Assembly (NCBI RefSeq): GCF_003664325.1
Contig: NZ_RCDA01000001.1
Location: 310,001-374,000, forward strand
Source: Alkalispirillum mobile
GTDB taxonomy: Bacteria; Pseudomonadota; Gammaproteobacteria; Nitrococcales; Halorhodospiraceae
DNA: 64,000 nucleotides
Reading direction: 5' to 3'
The notes beneath the pieces were generated by a model. The model did no database searches. It had not been told where the DNA came from and worked only from the letters and a program-made list of their open reading frames with translations. A program made the translations under genes and the position numbers. Positions 28,765 through 38,818 of the stretch are shown here, piece after piece. How positions within the stretch are numbered: position 1 is the first letter of the stretch; every line of letters begins with the position of its first letter.

Positions 28765-31416
28765 ATGGCCCAGTCCAGCCCCCAGGAAAAACGGCACACC
28801 CCGATGATGCGTCAGTTCCTCCGCATCAAGGCCGAGTACCCGGACATCCTGCTCTTTTACCGGATGGGCGACTTCTACGAGCTATTCTACGAGGATGCCC
28901 AGCGGGCCGCGCAATTGCTGGACATCACCCTGACCACCCGGGGAGAGTCCGGCGGCGCGCCGATACCCATGGCCGGGGTGCCGGTACACGCCGTCGAGGG
29001 CTACCTGGCGCGCCTGGTGCGCCGCGGCGAGTCGGTGGCGATCTGCGAACAGATCGGCGACCCCAACACCAGTAAAGGCCCGGTGGAGCGCCAGGTGGTG
29101 CGCATCGTCACCCCGGGCACCCTCACCGACGAGGCGCTGCTGGACGAACGGCAGAGCAACATCCTGGCTGCGGTGACCCGGCTGGAGGGGCGCTGGGGCC
29201 TGGCCAGCCTGGAGCTTTCCAGCGGCCGGTTCAGCGTCACCGAACCGGCGGATGAACAGGGACTTACCGCTGACCTGGAACGGCTGCACCCGGCGGAACT
29301 GCTCCTGGATGAGAGCCTGGAACCGCCGGCTGGGATTGTCGGGCGGGCCGGCCTGGCCCGCCGTCCGCCCTGGCACTTCGACCCGGAGACCGCAGAGGGC
29401 CTGCTCACCGACCAGTTCGGGACGCGCGACCTCACCGGGTTCGGCTGCCAGGAGCATCCGGCGGGCATCGCTGCAGCCGGGGCCCTGCTGCAATACGTAC
29501 AGGAAACCCAGCGCTCTGCCCTCCCCCATATCCGTGGGTTGCAGGTGGAGCATGGCGATCAGGCCATTGTCATTGACGCGGCCAGCCGCAGAAACCTGGA
29601 ACTGGAGCGCAACCTCGGGGGCGGTACCGAGCACACCCTCGCCTGGGTACTGGACAGCACGGTCAGCGCGATGGGCAGTCGCCTGCTACGGCGCTGGCTC
29701 AATCGCCCGCTGCGCGACCGGGCTACCCTCTCCGGCCGCCACCAAGCCGTTGCGGCACTACTCGACGATCGGCTTGTGGATGAAGTCCGGGCCCCGCTGA
29801 AAGGGATTGCCGACATGGAACGCATCCTCGCCCGGGTTGCCCTGGGCAGTGCCCGGCCGCGGGACCTGACCGGTCTGCGGGAATCGCTGGGCCGCCTACC
29901 TGCCATCCAGGGCGTGCTCGCCCCGGCATCTGCACCCCGGCTGCAGGCGCTGGCCGGACAGATCGGCGAGCACCCGCAGACGCTCACCTTGTTGCGCCGT
30001 GCGGTGGTGGAGCAGCCGCCGGTGGTGATCCGTGACGGCGGGGTGATCGCCGATGGCTACGACGAGGCCCTCGACGAGCTCAGAGGGCTTTCAGAAAACG
30101 CCGATAACTACCTGGTGGATCTCGAAGTCCGAGAGCGGGAACGGACAGGCATCAGCACTCTGAAGGTGGGCTACAACCGGGTCCACGGCTACTACATCGA
30201 GGTTACCCGGGCCCAGGCCGAACTGGTGCCCGACGAGTACATCCGGCGGCAGACCCTGAAGAGCGTCGAGCGCTATATCCTCCCGGAACTCAAGGCCTTT
30301 GAGGACAAGGTGCTGTCTGCCCGCGAGAAGGCACTGGCCCGGGAAAAGGCCCTTTATGAGGCACTGCTGCAGCAGCTGGCCGAGGACCTGGCCCCGCTGC
30401 AGGACACCGCAAGCGCGCTGGCGGAACTGGATACCCTCGCGGCCTTCGCCGAGCGCGCCCGCACCCTCGATTACTGTCAGCCGGAGCTGCAGACCGGGCC
30501 GGGCCTGCGAATCGAGGCCGGTCGCCACCCGGTGGTGGAACACAGCCTGGACGGGCCCTTTGTGCCCAACGACCTGGCGCTGGATGAGCGCCGCCGCATG
30601 CTGATCATCACCGGCCCGAACATGGGCGGCAAATCCACCTACATGCGCCAGGTCGCGTTGATTACCCTGATGGCGCATATCGGCAGCTTCGTGCCCGCCC
30701 GCCAGGCGCGGCTCGGGCCAGTAGACCGCATCTTCACCCGGATCGGCGCCTCCGACGACCTGGCCGGCGGCCGCTCCACCTTCATGGTGGAGATGACCGA
30801 GACCGCGAACATCCTGCATAACGCCACCGGACAAAGCCTGGTCCTGATGGACGAAATCGGCCGGGGCACCAGCACCTTTGACGGCCTGGCCCTCGCCTGG
30901 GCGGCCGCCGAGCGCCTGGCCCGGGAGCAGCGGGCCTACACCCTGTTCGCCACCCACTACTTTGAGATGACCGCCCTGCCGGGGCAGTGCTCCACCGCTT
31001 GCAACGTACACCTGGACGCGGTGGAGCATGGCGAACGCATTGTCTTTCTGCACGCCGTGAAGGACGGCCCTGCCAGTCAGAGCTACGGCTTACAGGTGGC
31101 CGCGCTCGCCGGTGTACCGGAGCCTGTCCTGGAGGCCGCACGGGAAAAGCTGCGCGCCCTGGAAGAGGAGAGCTCCCGCCAACGGGAAGAGCCGGATCAG
31201 CTGTCGCTGTTCGACGAGCCAGCCGGCAATAGCACCCCGACGCCGGAGCCGGAGCCGCCTTCGCCCAGCCCTGTCGAGACCGCGCTGGCCGAGCTGGACC
31301 CCGACGGCATGACCCCACGGGAGGCCCTGGAATCGCTCTATCAGATGAAACAAATATTGACCGACGACCAGGTCAAAACCGCACAGGGCGGTGCAGTATC
31401 GACCGGGAATCGCTAG
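28765..31416 (+). CDS. mutS: DNA mismatch repair protein MutS
   Basis: An 883-residue MutS. The mismatch-contacting Phe-X-Glu is F37-Y38-E39 in [13 protein letters not shown]. Connector, lever and clamp domains fill the middle. The ATPase domain has Walker [10 protein letters not shown] near residue 617, Walker [16 protein letters not shown] near 695, and the ATHYFE switch. The C-terminus is Pro/Glu-rich followed by the dimer/tetramerisation helices ([17 protein letters not shown]). MutS recognises base mismatches and recruits MutL. It is divergent from pncC-recA. Confidence 0.98.
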   Translation: MAQSSPQEKRHTPMMRQFLRIKAEYPDILLFYRMGDFYELFYEDAQRAAQLLDITLTTRGESGGAPIPMAGVPVHAVEGYLARLVRRGESVAICEQIGDPNTSKGPVERQVVRIVTPGTLTDEALLDERQSNILAAVTRLEGRWGLASLELSSGRFSVTEPADEQGLTADLERLHPAELLLDESLEPPAGIVGRAGLARRPPWHFDPETAEGLLTDQFGTRDLTGFGCQEHPAGIAAAGALLQYVQETQRSALPHIRGLQVEHGDQAIVIDAASRRNLELERNLGGGTEHTLAWVLDSTVSAMGSRLLRRWLNRPLRDRATLSGRHQAVAALLDDRLVDEVRAPLKGIADMERILARVALGSARPRDLTGLRESLGRLPAIQGVLAPASAPRLQALAGQIGEHPQTLTLLRRAVVEQPPVVIRDGGVIADGYDEALDELRGLSENADNYLVDLEVRERERTGISTLKVGYNRVHGYYIEVTRAQAELVPDEYIRRQTLKSVERYILPELKAFEDKVLSAREKALAREKALYEALLQQLAEDLAPLQDTASALAELDTLAAFAERARTLDYCQPELQTGPGLRIEAGRHPVVEHSLDGPFVPNDLALDERRRMLIITGPNMGGKSTYMRQVALITLMAHIGSFVPARQARLGPVDRIFTRIGASDDLAGGRSTFMVEMTETANILHNATGQSLVLMDEIGRGTSTFDGLALAWAAAERLAREQRAYTLFATHYFEMTALPGQCSTACNVHLDAVEHGERIVFLHAVKDGPASQSYGLQVAALAGVPEPVLEAAREKLRALEEESSRQREEPDQLSLFDEPAGNSTPTPEPEPPSPSPVETALAELDPDGMTPREALESLYQMKQILTDDQVKTAQGGAVSTGNR

Positions 31417-31528
31417 AATAGCCCGCGACCCGGCGAGCGGGCACGCTTTGCCACTCAACCAGACACCCAGCATGGCGGGCGGCACCGCCCCGACATGCAG
31501 CCCATTTTTGCTACAGGGGAGCGACGCA

Positions 31529-31852
31529 ATGACCTACGTCGTCACGGAAAATTGCATCAAGTGCAAGTACACGGATTGCGTGGAAGTCTGCCCGGTGGAC
31601 TGCTTCCACGAGGGGCCGAATTTCCTGGTCATCGACCCCGACGAATGCATCGACTGCACGCTCTGCGAGCCGGAATGCCCGGCCGAGGCCATCTACTCGG
31701 AGGATGACCTGCCTGCCGGCCAGGAGGAGTTCCTCGCCCTCAACGCGGAGCTGTCGCAGGAATGGCCGGTGATCACCGAGAAGAAGGAGCCACCGGAAGA
31801 TGCGGACGACTGGGATGGCAAGCCGAACAAGCTGGACCAGCTCGAACGCTAA
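31529..31852 (+). CDS. fdxA: 7Fe ferredoxin FdxA ([3Fe-4S][4Fe-4S])
   Basis: A 107-residue ferredoxin. Cysteines at 9, 17 and 50 fit the 3Fe-4S cluster and those at 21, 40, 43 and 46 the 4Fe-4S cluster, one residue offset from Azotobacter ferredoxin I; Cys12 and Cys25 are extra. The first motif [17 protein letters not shown] and second [11 protein letters not shown] are intact. The open frame extends upstream to 31391, but ATG 31529 has an AGGGGAG ribosome-binding site and the conserved N-terminus MTYVVTENC. It follows mutS by 112 bp, a known gammaproteobacterial neighbour pair, and ends at a strong terminator. Confidence 0.97.
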   Translation: MTYVVTENCIKCKYTDCVEVCPVDCFHEGPNFLVIDPDECIDCTLCEPECPAEAIYSEDDLPAGQEEFLALNAELSQEWPVITEKKEPPEDADDWDGKPNKLDQLER

Positions 31853-31885
31853 GCCGTCTCATTAGCAGCCAACCGAGCAACAACA

Positions 31886-31924
31886 GGGGGGCACCGGGTT
31901 AACCCGATGCCCCCCGCTTTTATT
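31886..31924 (+). terminator. Rho-independent terminator after fdxA
   Basis: ggggggca (31886-31893) pairs with tgcccccc (31908-31915), with an inner palindrome cgggttaacccg extending the stem, then GCTTTTATT. It lies 34 bp past the fdxA stop and faces the convergent dsbC gene. Confidence 0.85.
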
Positions 31925-31959
31925 CGCCGGACCGGTCGGTCGTCGTCACCGGCCGCCGC

Positions 31960-32706
31960 TTACTGCCCGTTATCTGCCGCCTCCAGCACCCGCAGCAGGT
32001 CCTCCGGTGAAGCATAGCCCTGTTGCATCACGCCCTCAGTACTGATCATGGTGGGCGTCCCCCGCACCCGCAGTTCACGGGCCAGCGCAAGGTGGTCCTC
32101 GATCGGGTTATCACAGGCAGTGGCACCGTTCAGATCCTCGCCAGCCTTGGCCTTATCCAGCGCGGCATGGCGGTCATCCGCACACCAGACATTCACCGAC
32201 TGCTCATAACTGCTGCTCCCCTCCCCGGCCCGGGGCATGAAGATATAGCGGATCTCGATCCCCTTGGCCGCATAGTCCTCAATCTCCTGGTGCATACGCT
32301 GGCAGTAGGGGCATTCAATATCCGTGAACACGTTCACGACGTAGCGGGTCTCACCCTCCGCGGGGTAGATGAGCAGGCTGTCCTCACCCAGCTCCGCGAT
32401 GCGATCCGCGCGCTGCTGGCCCCGACGCTGCTCCGTGAGCGACTGCCGGGTGCTCATGTCCACCAGTTCGCCCTGAAACAGGTAGCGCCCATCACCGGTC
32501 ATGTAGACCACGTCCCCGGAGACGATTACCTCGTACAACCCGTCAATCGGCGTCTCATTGACCTCATCGGCACTCAGGTCCGGGCTCAGACCCTTCAGAG
32601 CCTCATCGACGCGCTCCTTCACGCTGTCGGCCAACACCTGGGCAGGCAGCAGTGCGAACAGCGCCGTGACAATGGGCGCCAGGCATACGGGTAGGGTTCT
32701 TCTCAT
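31960..32706 (-). CDS. dsbC: Periplasmic thiol:disulfide isomerase, DsbC family
   Basis: A 248-residue secreted protein: signal peptide 1-26 (AQVLA), an N-terminal dimerisation domain (~27-90), a linker helix, and a thioredoxin-fold domain with active site C132-P-Y-C135 and the cis-Pro segment GTP near 217. It should reshuffle wrong disulfides in the periplasm. E. coli DsbC has CGYC and DsbG has CPYC, so the redox motif is DsbG-like while length, the second Cys pair (WCADD / ATACDNP) and the position next to xerD are DsbC-like. ATG 32706 is chosen for the GGAG upstream and the signal peptide. Confidence 0.9.
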   Translation of the reverse strand: MRRTLPVCLAPIVTALFALLPAQVLADSVKERVDEALKGLSPDLSADEVNETPIDGLYEVIVSGDVVYMTGDGRYLFQGELVDMSTRQSLTEQRRGQQRADRIAELGEDSLLIYPAEGETRYVVNVFTDIECPYCQRMHQEIEDYAAKGIEIRYIFMPRAGEGSSSYEQSVNVWCADDRHAALDKAKAGEDLNGATACDNPIEDHLALARELRVRGTPTMISTEGVMQQGYASPEDLLRVLEAADNGQ

Positions 32707-32789
32707 CGTTATACAGCTCCTTTGGTTGATGGATGCCCTATTGGATGGGCAAACGGGCATCGGGTTCCCGAGGTGGCCCCGGATTCTGT

Positions 32790-33716
32790 TTAGCCACGAG
32801 GATGGTGCTGCGCATGCATCTGCTGCAGGCGCTGGCGCGCCACGTGGGTGTAGATCTGGGTGGTGGACAGGTCACCATGGCCGAGCAACAACTGCACCAC
32901 GCGCAGATCCGCACCGTGGTTCAACAGATGGGTAGCGAACGCATGGCGCAGGGTGTGGGGCGAAATCGACCGGGTGATCCCGACCGCCTGTGCGTGCTTT
33001 TTGATCCGGTACCAGAAGGCCTGGCGGGTCAGCCCTTCGCCCCGGCTGGTCACGAATACGGCGTCACATACGCGTCGGCCCAGCAGGGCCGGACGGCCCT
33101 CACGCAGCCATGCCTGCAGCCAGGCCAGTGCCTCCTCTCCGAGCGGCACCAGGCGCTCCCGGCCACCTTTGCCCAGCACCCGGACCAGTCCCTGCTGGAG
33201 TGAGACCTCGGATAAGCTCAGGCCGACGAGTTCCGACACCCGCAGCCCCGTCGCGTAAAGCACCTCCAGCATGCAGCGATCCCGCTGGCCGAGGGCGGTA
33301 TCCGGGTCGGGGGCAGCCAGCAAGCGGCTGACCTCGGCCTCGGAGAGCGATCCCGGCAGCGGGCGCCCCAGGCGTGGGCTCTCCACGTCCCGGGTCGGAT
33401 CCTCCGCCAGACGCCCCTCCCTGACCTGGTACCGGTAGAACCGGCGGAGGCTCGTTAACAGACGGGCCACGCTCCGTGGCTTGGCCCCCCGCCCGACGCG
33501 TTGGCCGACAAAGGCCAGCACCTGGTCGCGCCGGGCGTCCATGAGTTCCTCCCCGTCGGCGACCAGCCAGCGCTGAAAGCCCAGCAGGTCGCTGCGGTAC
33601 GCCGACAGGGTGCGTTCCCCCAGGCCCTGCTCCATCCACAGGGCATCGAGAAAGTCATCGAGGGCCGCAGGTGCTACGGGCTCAGCGCGCTTCGTCGCTA
33701 CCACCACCCTGCTCAT
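32790..33716 (-). CDS. xerD: Tyrosine recombinase XerD
   Basis: A 308-residue site-specific recombinase that resolves chromosome dimers at dif with XerC and FtsK. An N-terminal SAM-like core-binding domain ([22 protein letters not shown]) precedes the catalytic domain with Arg in [12 protein letters not shown] (~155), [12 protein letters not shown] (~247-258) and the nucleophile Tyr in [10 protein letters not shown] (~285). Position next to dsbC supports XerD over XerC. The annotated ATG overlaps the end of the slipin gene by 35 bp; a GTG three codons in is possible. Confidence 0.93.
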   Translation of the reverse strand: MSRVVVATKRAEPVAPAALDDFLDALWMEQGLGERTLSAYRSDLLGFQRWLVADGEELMDARRDQVLAFVGQRVGRGAKPRSVARLLTSLRRFYRYQVREGRLAEDPTRDVESPRLGRPLPGSLSEAEVSRLLAAPDPDTALGQRDRCMLEVLYATGLRVSELVGLSLSEVSLQQGLVRVLGKGGRERLVPLGEEALAWLQAWLREGRPALLGRRVCDAVFVTSRGEGLTRQAFWYRIKKHAQAVGITRSISPHTLRHAFATHLLNHGADLRVVQLLLGHGDLSTTQIYTHVARQRLQQMHAQHHPRG

Positions 33717-34476
33717 CCTTCACATCAAAAGCAGACGCCATATGTCTGAACGCATTCATCATTTCCAACGGCACGGGGAAGATGATGGTGGAGTTCTGCT
33801 CACCGGCGATGTTGCTCAAGGTCTGCAGGTAGCGCAGTTGCAGGGCCTGCGGATTCCGCGACAGGATGCCAGCCGCCTCGGTGAGCTTCTCGGAGGCCTG
33901 GCGCTCACCCTCGGCATGGATGATCTTGGCGCGGCGGCTACGCTCAGCCTCCGCCTGCTGCGCGATGGCGCGGATCATGCTCTCGTCGATGTCCACATGC
34001 TTGATCTCCACGTTGGACACCTTGATACCCCAAGCATCGGTCTGTGAGTCGAGAATGCTCTGGATATCCTCGTTGAGCCGGTCCCGCTGGGCCAGCATCT
34101 CATCCAGCTCGTGCTGGCCGAGTACCGAGCGCAGCGTGGTCTGCGACAGCTGGCTGGTGGCGGCGAAGTAGTCTTCCACGTTAATGACGGCCCGTTCAGG
34201 GTCCACCACGCGGAAGTAGATGACGGCGTTGACGCTCACCGACACGTTGTCCTTCGAGATGACGTCCTGGCTGGGCACGTCCATGGTGACTGTGCGCAAG
34301 TCCACGCGCACCATCTGTTGGATCACGGGGATCACCAGGATCAGGCCGGGCCCTTTCACCTTGTAGAAGCGACCAAGCTGGAAGATGACGCCCCGCTCGT
34401 ACTCGCGGAGAATCCGGATCGCCGACGCGATAATGGCGACGACCAGAGCAAGAACGACAATCAGTGTTGTCTCCAT
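33682..34476 (-). CDS. Slipin/stomatin-like SPFH protein
   Basis: A 264-residue SPFH protein distinct from the one at 20107: shorter, with one N-terminal membrane helix (~4-21), the [27 protein letters not shown] slipin signature, VDVPSQDV([18 protein letters not shown]) and a short coiled coil ([27 protein letters not shown]). It is of the YbbK-independent slipin-2 pattern and has no NfeD partner beside it. It probably forms membrane-associated oligomeric rings. Its 3' end overlaps xerD by 35 bp, hinting at co-transcription. Confidence 0.9.
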   Translation of the reverse strand: METTLIVVLALVVAIIASAIRILREYERGVIFQLGRFYKVKGPGLILVIPVIQQMVRVDLRTVTMDVPSQDVISKDNVSVSVNAVIYFRVVDPERAVINVEDYFAATSQLSQTTLRSVLGQHELDEMLAQRDRLNEDIQSILDSQTDAWGIKVSNVEIKHVDIDESMIRAIAQQAEAERSRRAKIIHAEGERQASEKLTEAAGILSRNPQALQLRYLQTLSNIAGEQNSTIIFPVPLEMMNAFRHMASAFDVKDEQGGGSDEAR

Positions 34477-34618
34477 GAGGCACTCCTTCAGTATGCCCGA
34501 TTGGCTGAACAGGTCCGTACAGCACTCAGCCTAAAGAATAGACCCGTCGCCAACCTGCCATCCAGTGCCGCGGAACACAAGCGGATGACCGAGCGACCCG
34601 GCACGGTAGAATGGCGCC

Positions 34619-35683
34619 ATGACTGACCACATCGTTACTGACACGGCCAGCAGCCCGCGCTGGCTCCTGCAGTGCCGCCACGGGTTCGGCAGTGACCTGG
34701 CCGCTGAACTGGCGGACTGGAGTGCTGGCACCGGCGTTGCCGGGTGGTCGCGGGTGGACAATGCGCAGGGTCGGGTAGATTTTCACAGCGCCGACGGTGA
34801 ATGCCTCCCCCTGCCGCCCGCCTTCACCTTTGCGCGCCAGGCGTGGCCGGTGAGCGCCGCATGTACCGACCTGCCGGAGCGCGACCGGGTCGGTGCCTTG
34901 CTCGATGCGCTGCACGATTACCTGCCCTTGCACCTCTCCGCAGTCTGGATGGAGCATCCGGATACCAACGAAGGCAAGGCGCTGGGCCGGTTCTGCCGCA
35001 AGTTCCGGCCCCACCTGGAACGGGGCCTGCGCGCCCGGGGCGTGCGCCTGGACGTGCCCAGGGCGGCCCGGCTGATGCTGTGGTTCAGCGACTCCAGCCA
35101 GGTCGTCGCCGGGCTGCTACCAGCCGGGCACGGCCGACCGTGGCCCATGGGCATCCCGCGTTTGCGTCTGCCCCGCAGCGCCCCGAGCCGCTCCGCGCTC
35201 AAGCTGGAGGAGGCCCTTCTGACCTTGATGGCACCGGGTGAGCGCGACCAGTGGCTGCGCCCCGGCATGAGCGCCGTAGACCTGGGTGCCGCCCCAGGGG
35301 GCTGGACCTGGGTGCTACGGCAGGCCGGCCTGCACGTGCACGCCGTGGACAACGGCCCACTGGCGGAAAGCCTGGCTGCCGACCGGGCGGTACGTCACCA
35401 CCGGCAGGACGGGTTTCGCTTCCGCCCGCCGCAGCCGGTGGACTGGTTGGTTTGCGATATGGTGGAAAAACCGCACCGGGTCGCCCGCCTGATGAGCGAA
35501 TGGCTCGAGGACGGGATCTGCCGGCGTGCCCTGTTCAACCTGAAGCTGCCCATGAAACAGCGCTGGCAGTGCGTTGCTGAGTGCCGCGACCTGATGGAGG
35601 CCGGCCCGACGCCCCTGGCCTGGCGGGCTGCCCAGCTCTACCACGACCGGGAAGAGATCACGGTCCTGGCCTGCCCTGGCTGA
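34619..35683 (+). CDS. rlmM: 23S rRNA (cytidine-2498-2'-O)-methyltransferase RlmM
   Basis: A 354-residue methyltransferase. The N-terminal THUMP-like half (LQCRHGFGSDLAAEL, KFRPHLERGLRARGVRLDV) is followed by an SAM-binding Rossmann domain with motif I VDLGAAPGGWTWVLRQAG near residue 220 and VCDMVEKPHRVARLM near 280, ending NLKLPMKQRW. These are diagnostic of RlmM, which 2'-O-methylates C2498 of 23S rRNA. It stands as a single gene divergent from the slipin gene. Confidence 0.95.
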   Translation: MTDHIVTDTASSPRWLLQCRHGFGSDLAAELADWSAGTGVAGWSRVDNAQGRVDFHSADGECLPLPPAFTFARQAWPVSAACTDLPERDRVGALLDALHDYLPLHLSAVWMEHPDTNEGKALGRFCRKFRPHLERGLRARGVRLDVPRAARLMLWFSDSSQVVAGLLPAGHGRPWPMGIPRLRLPRSAPSRSALKLEEALLTLMAPGERDQWLRPGMSAVDLGAAPGGWTWVLRQAGLHVHAVDNGPLAESLAADRAVRHHRQDGFRFRPPQPVDWLVCDMVEKPHRVARLMSEWLEDGICRRALFNLKLPMKQRWQCVAECRDLMEAGPTPLAWRAAQLYHDREEITVLACPG

Positions 35684-35785
35684 CCGCCAGGCAGGCAGTT
35701 AGACGGCGGCTTTCAGGCGCGTTATCATCAAGTGAACGTACATTCCCATGCGCGGCGCCCGCCGCCTTTATTAAAGTGAAATATC

Positions 35786-36205
35786 ATGGACCTGCAGGAA
35801 CTGCTTGAGACTTTCGAGCTCGTGGACCAATGGGACGAGCGTTACCGGATCCTGATCGATCTGGGGCGCAGCCTGCCGGAGTTCCCAGCCGAGGCCCGGA
35901 CGGAGGACAACCGGGTGGAAGGCTGCACCAGCAACGTCTGGCTGATTCACGAAACCACCGACGATGAGCCGCCACGGCACATTTTCCGAGCCGACAGCGA
36001 CGCCTTCATCGTCAAGGGGCTTATTGCCATCGTGTTGATGGCCTACTCGGGGCGCACGCAGGAGGAGATCAGTTCCACGAATATCCGGGATATCTTCTCC
36101 CAGCTCGGTCTGGAGCAGAACCTCAGCCCCAATCGGCGGGACGGCTTTTATGCCATGGTCGGGCGCATCCACGAGTTGTCCGGCGCCCAGACCCAGACCG
36201 CCTGA
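35786..36205 (+). CDS. sufE: Cysteine desulfuration protein SufE
   Basis: A 139-residue SufE. The sulfur-accepting cysteine is Cys47 in RVEGCTSNVWL; the YRILIDLGRSLP and GLIAIVLMAYSGRT segments are typical. SufE takes persulfide sulfur from a SufS/IscS-type desulfurase for Fe-S cluster assembly. No suf operon is visible here, so it is an isolated sufE. The ATG at 35786 follows a TTTATTAAAGTGAAATATC leader with only a weak ribosome-binding site. Confidence 0.95.
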   Translation: MDLQELLETFELVDQWDERYRILIDLGRSLPEFPAEARTEDNRVEGCTSNVWLIHETTDDEPPRHIFRADSDAFIVKGLIAIVLMAYSGRTQEEISSTNIRDIFSQLGLEQNLSPNRRDGFYAMVGRIHELSGAQTQTA

Positions 36206-36239
36206 CCCCACTTCATTCAATATCCACGCAATACGGTCA

Positions 36240-36407
36240 ATGAAAACGGGAAAAGAAGACCGCCTCACCCTGTCCGATCTCAAGCGGCTCTCGCTGGACG
36301 AACTCAAGGCCCTCGCCAAGAAAGTGGACGCGGAGCTTGAGGCCCGGGCCTTTGCCGATAGCATGGAGGCCCAGGTGCGGCTCTTCATGCGCAGGCGCGA
36401 CGGCTAG
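36240..36407 (+). CDS. Small hypothetical helical protein
   Basis: A 55-residue frame (MKTGKEDRLTLSDLKRL...). It is charged, predicted helical, with no cysteines or membrane segment. It starts 34 bp after sufE on the same strand and ends 43 bp before the lipoprotein hydrolase. The ribosome-binding site is poor, and no family is recognised. Its composition looks coding (regular amphipathic pattern SLDELKALAKKVDAELEARA), so I favour a real gene, with low certainty. Confidence 0.45.
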   Translation: MKTGKEDRLTLSDLKRLSLDELKALAKKVDAELEARAFADSMEAQVRLFMRRRDG

Positions 36408-36450
36408 GCACACCACCTTGGGTCCGGCATCCCGGTGCAGGCCACACCCC

Positions 36451-37455
36451 ATGCGAAGCGCAGTCGGATTCATCCTTTTCGTGCTGACGACCAGCCTGCT
36501 GCTGACGGGGTGTGAGGTGACGGGCGCCACTGCCCAGGAGGGCCAGGCCTTGGGGGGCGCCGAGGTGCGCGATGGCTACATCCGCACCGCCGATGGCGAG
36601 CACCTGCGGCTGCTCCGGCACGGGCCCGAGCAGACCGCAAAGGCGGTGGTACTTGCGCTGCACGGGCTGAACGACCGGGCCGAAGCCTTTGACAGCCTCG
36701 GGGCCACCCTGGCGGAAGAGGGTATCGCCCTCTACAGCTTCGATCAGCGGAGTTTCGGGGCCAGTCCGCGCCAGGGCCGCTGGCCCGGCGAGGACGCGCT
36801 GATCCAGGACGCCGTCGCAATACTGGAGGCACTGCGCCAGCGCTACCCCGGCCGCACCGTGCACCTGGCGGGTGAGAGCATGGGGGGCGCAGTGGCTATC
36901 CGGACGGCCGTGGAAGCACCAGAGGCCGCGGATTCCCTCATCCTGCTGGCCCCCGCGACCTGGGGGCGAGCCACACAGCCGTGGTACCAACGGCTGGCCC
37001 TCTGGGTAGGGGTACGTGTCATGCCGGGCCGGACTTTCACCGGCGAATCCCTCGGTGTGCGCCCCACCGACAATGACAAAGAGCTCCGGGTGCTGGGCCG
37101 GGACCCCCTGTTCATCAAGGAAACCCGCGTGGACACCCTCTACGGGCTGACCAACCTGATGGATCACGCCCTTGAGGAGGCCGCCCTGCTCGAGACGCCG
37201 ACCCTTTTGCTGTACGGCGCCAACGACGAGATCATCCCGCCCCGGGCCATTTGCGCCCTGGTGCAACGGCTGCCCCCGCCGTTGGACTGGCACCTCGCTT
37301 GGTATCCTGACGGATGGCACATGCTGACCCGGGACCTGAACGGCAGTGTGGTCCGCCATGACATTGCGGCCTGGGCTGATTCACCGTCACCTCCCCTCCC
37401 CTCCGGACACCTGTACTCGGCCGACGACGCCGAATCCCTCGTCTGCGACCGCTAA
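36451..37455 (+). CDS. Lipoprotein alpha/beta hydrolase (monoacylglycerol-lipase-like)
   Basis: A 334-residue serine hydrolase anchored as a lipoprotein: signal sequence with lipobox LLTGC, Cys21. The hydrolase_4 pattern includes HGLNDRAEAFDSLGATLAEEG near 71-91, the nucleophile elbow GESMGG with Ser143, the acid region LLYGANDEIIPP near 255, and His in YPDGWHML near 290. It likely cleaves lipid esters at the envelope. ATG 36451 is the start giving the lipobox; the frame is open 38 codons further upstream without a signal peptide. Confidence 0.87.
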   Translation: MRSAVGFILFVLTTSLLLTGCEVTGATAQEGQALGGAEVRDGYIRTADGEHLRLLRHGPEQTAKAVVLALHGLNDRAEAFDSLGATLAEEGIALYSFDQRSFGASPRQGRWPGEDALIQDAVAILEALRQRYPGRTVHLAGESMGGAVAIRTAVEAPEAADSLILLAPATWGRATQPWYQRLALWVGVRVMPGRTFTGESLGVRPTDNDKELRVLGRDPLFIKETRVDTLYGLTNLMDHALEEAALLETPTLLLYGANDEIIPPRAICALVQRLPPPLDWHLAWYPDGWHMLTRDLNGSVVRHDIAAWADSPSPPLPSGHLYSADDAESLVCDR

Positions 37456-37500
37456 CTGTGCGGCGATTTGCCGCGGCTCAAGTTTGTCGGGTGCGACAAC

Positions 37501-37530
37501 TTGACGCGCATATTCCGTTTTTGTTATATT
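37501..37530 (+). promoter_or_regulatory. Strong sigma70-type promoter of the porin gene
   Basis: TTGACG (37501-37506) and TATATT (37525-37530) with an 18-bp spacer; 5/6 and 5/6 matches. It lies ~80 bp upstream of the porin start, in an A/T-rich patch unlike the surrounding GC-rich DNA. It may also drive the SQR genes, since no strong terminator separates them. Confidence 0.7.
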
Positions 37531-37611
37531 CAAAAACGCTATCAGGTTATAAGAAAAACTAATATCTGAGCGAACCACTGAAGATTCCAGTACAGGCGCG
37601 TCGGGGCTTTC

Positions 37612-38712
37612 ATGAGACACAAAATGTTTGCCGGGGTTGTTGCGCTAACAGCCGCCGCCCCCATGGTTACAAACGCATCCGCAGACATTGATATCTACGG
37701 TGCGGCGCACTTGTCGCTTGATCACCTCGACAACCGCAGCAACGGCAGCAACGGCAGCAGCCAGTTTCTCGCCACCAACCAATCCCGCCTGGGTCTGCGC
37801 GGTGGTCACGCCCTCTCCGATACCGCCCGAGTCATCTTCCAGTACGAAACCGAGGTCAATGTCACCGAGGGCGGTGACGCGCTGTTCGCGCGCAGTCGGA
37901 CCAGCTATCTGGGCCTGACTGGCCCCCACGGGACTTTGCGCGCCGGCCACCTGGATGACCCGCTCAAGGCACTCACCGACCGCACCCAGCTGTTCACCGC
38001 CCGTCTGGGTGACCCCGGCAATCTCATCGCAGGCGCGGGCGTTACCTGGGAAGACGGTTTCGGTGCCGCCAATGCCCCCGTCCACCTCCGTCGGCACAGT
38101 AACGCGCTGGACTACACGACGCCGGAATGGAACGGACTCAGCGCCACCGTGATGGGGACGCCGGAACAAGGGGCCTCCCGTGATCAGACCGGCGCCTGGA
38201 TGATTCGCTGGCAACAGCAGGCCTTTCAGTTGGCCGCCGGCTGCGTGCACGGGCGGGAAGGCAATTTCGCGGACGGGTCCCGCAGCCAGACAACCCGACA
38301 AGTGCTGGCCCAGTACCAACAGGGCGATCTCAACCTGGTCGGCATTTTCCAGGATCACCGCCGGCTGTCCGGACGTACTGACCGCGATGCCCGGGCCGGC
38401 TTGGTGGGCCTCGGCTACCAGGTCCTGCCTGTATTGGAACTGATGGGCCAGGTCGCACACCTCGACGATGACCGGGGCAGCGACTACGACTCCACCCTGT
38501 ATAGCGTGGGTGTAGAGCACGCCATGAACCCTCGGGCCCGCGTTTACATCAATTACGCGCGGGTCAGCAACGGTGATCTGGCCGGCCGCAGCGTCGCTGG
38601 CCAGGCTCACGGCCCACCTCCCGGGCCCGGAAGCAGTCGCGCTGCCATGCTGGACGTGGCCGAGGGCGACAACCAGTGGGGCATTTCCACCGGTTTGGTC
38701 TATATATTTTAG
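37612..38712 (+). CDS. Gram-negative general porin (16-strand type)
   Basis: A 366-residue outer-membrane porin of the Porin_4 pattern: signal peptide 1-25 (TNASA), mature start DIDIYGAAHLSLDH, ATNQSRLGLRGGHALSDTARVIFQYETEV typical of strand 2-3, and terminal aromatic Phe in GLVYIF for BAM recognition. A strong promoter precedes it. It lies 106 bp upstream of the SQR gene on the same strand, so sulfide-related regulation is possible though unproven. Confidence 0.9.
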   Translation: MRHKMFAGVVALTAAAPMVTNASADIDIYGAAHLSLDHLDNRSNGSNGSSQFLATNQSRLGLRGGHALSDTARVIFQYETEVNVTEGGDALFARSRTSYLGLTGPHGTLRAGHLDDPLKALTDRTQLFTARLGDPGNLIAGAGVTWEDGFGAANAPVHLRRHSNALDYTTPEWNGLSATVMGTPEQGASRDQTGAWMIRWQQQAFQLAAGCVHGREGNFADGSRSQTTRQVLAQYQQGDLNLVGIFQDHRRLSGRTDRDARAGLVGLGYQVLPVLELMGQVAHLDDDRGSDYDSTLYSVGVEHAMNPRARVYINYARVSNGDLAGRSVAGQAHGPPPGPGSSRAAMLDVAEGDNQWGISTGLVYIF

Positions 38713-38818
38713 CAATTCCGCATATGGAGGTCCGGCAGTTAAGGAGGGCTGTCCGGCAATCCTTTAAGGACAATCCAAAGACAGAGTCAGAAAGCGCCCC
38801 CAGGGCGTGGAGGAGACA

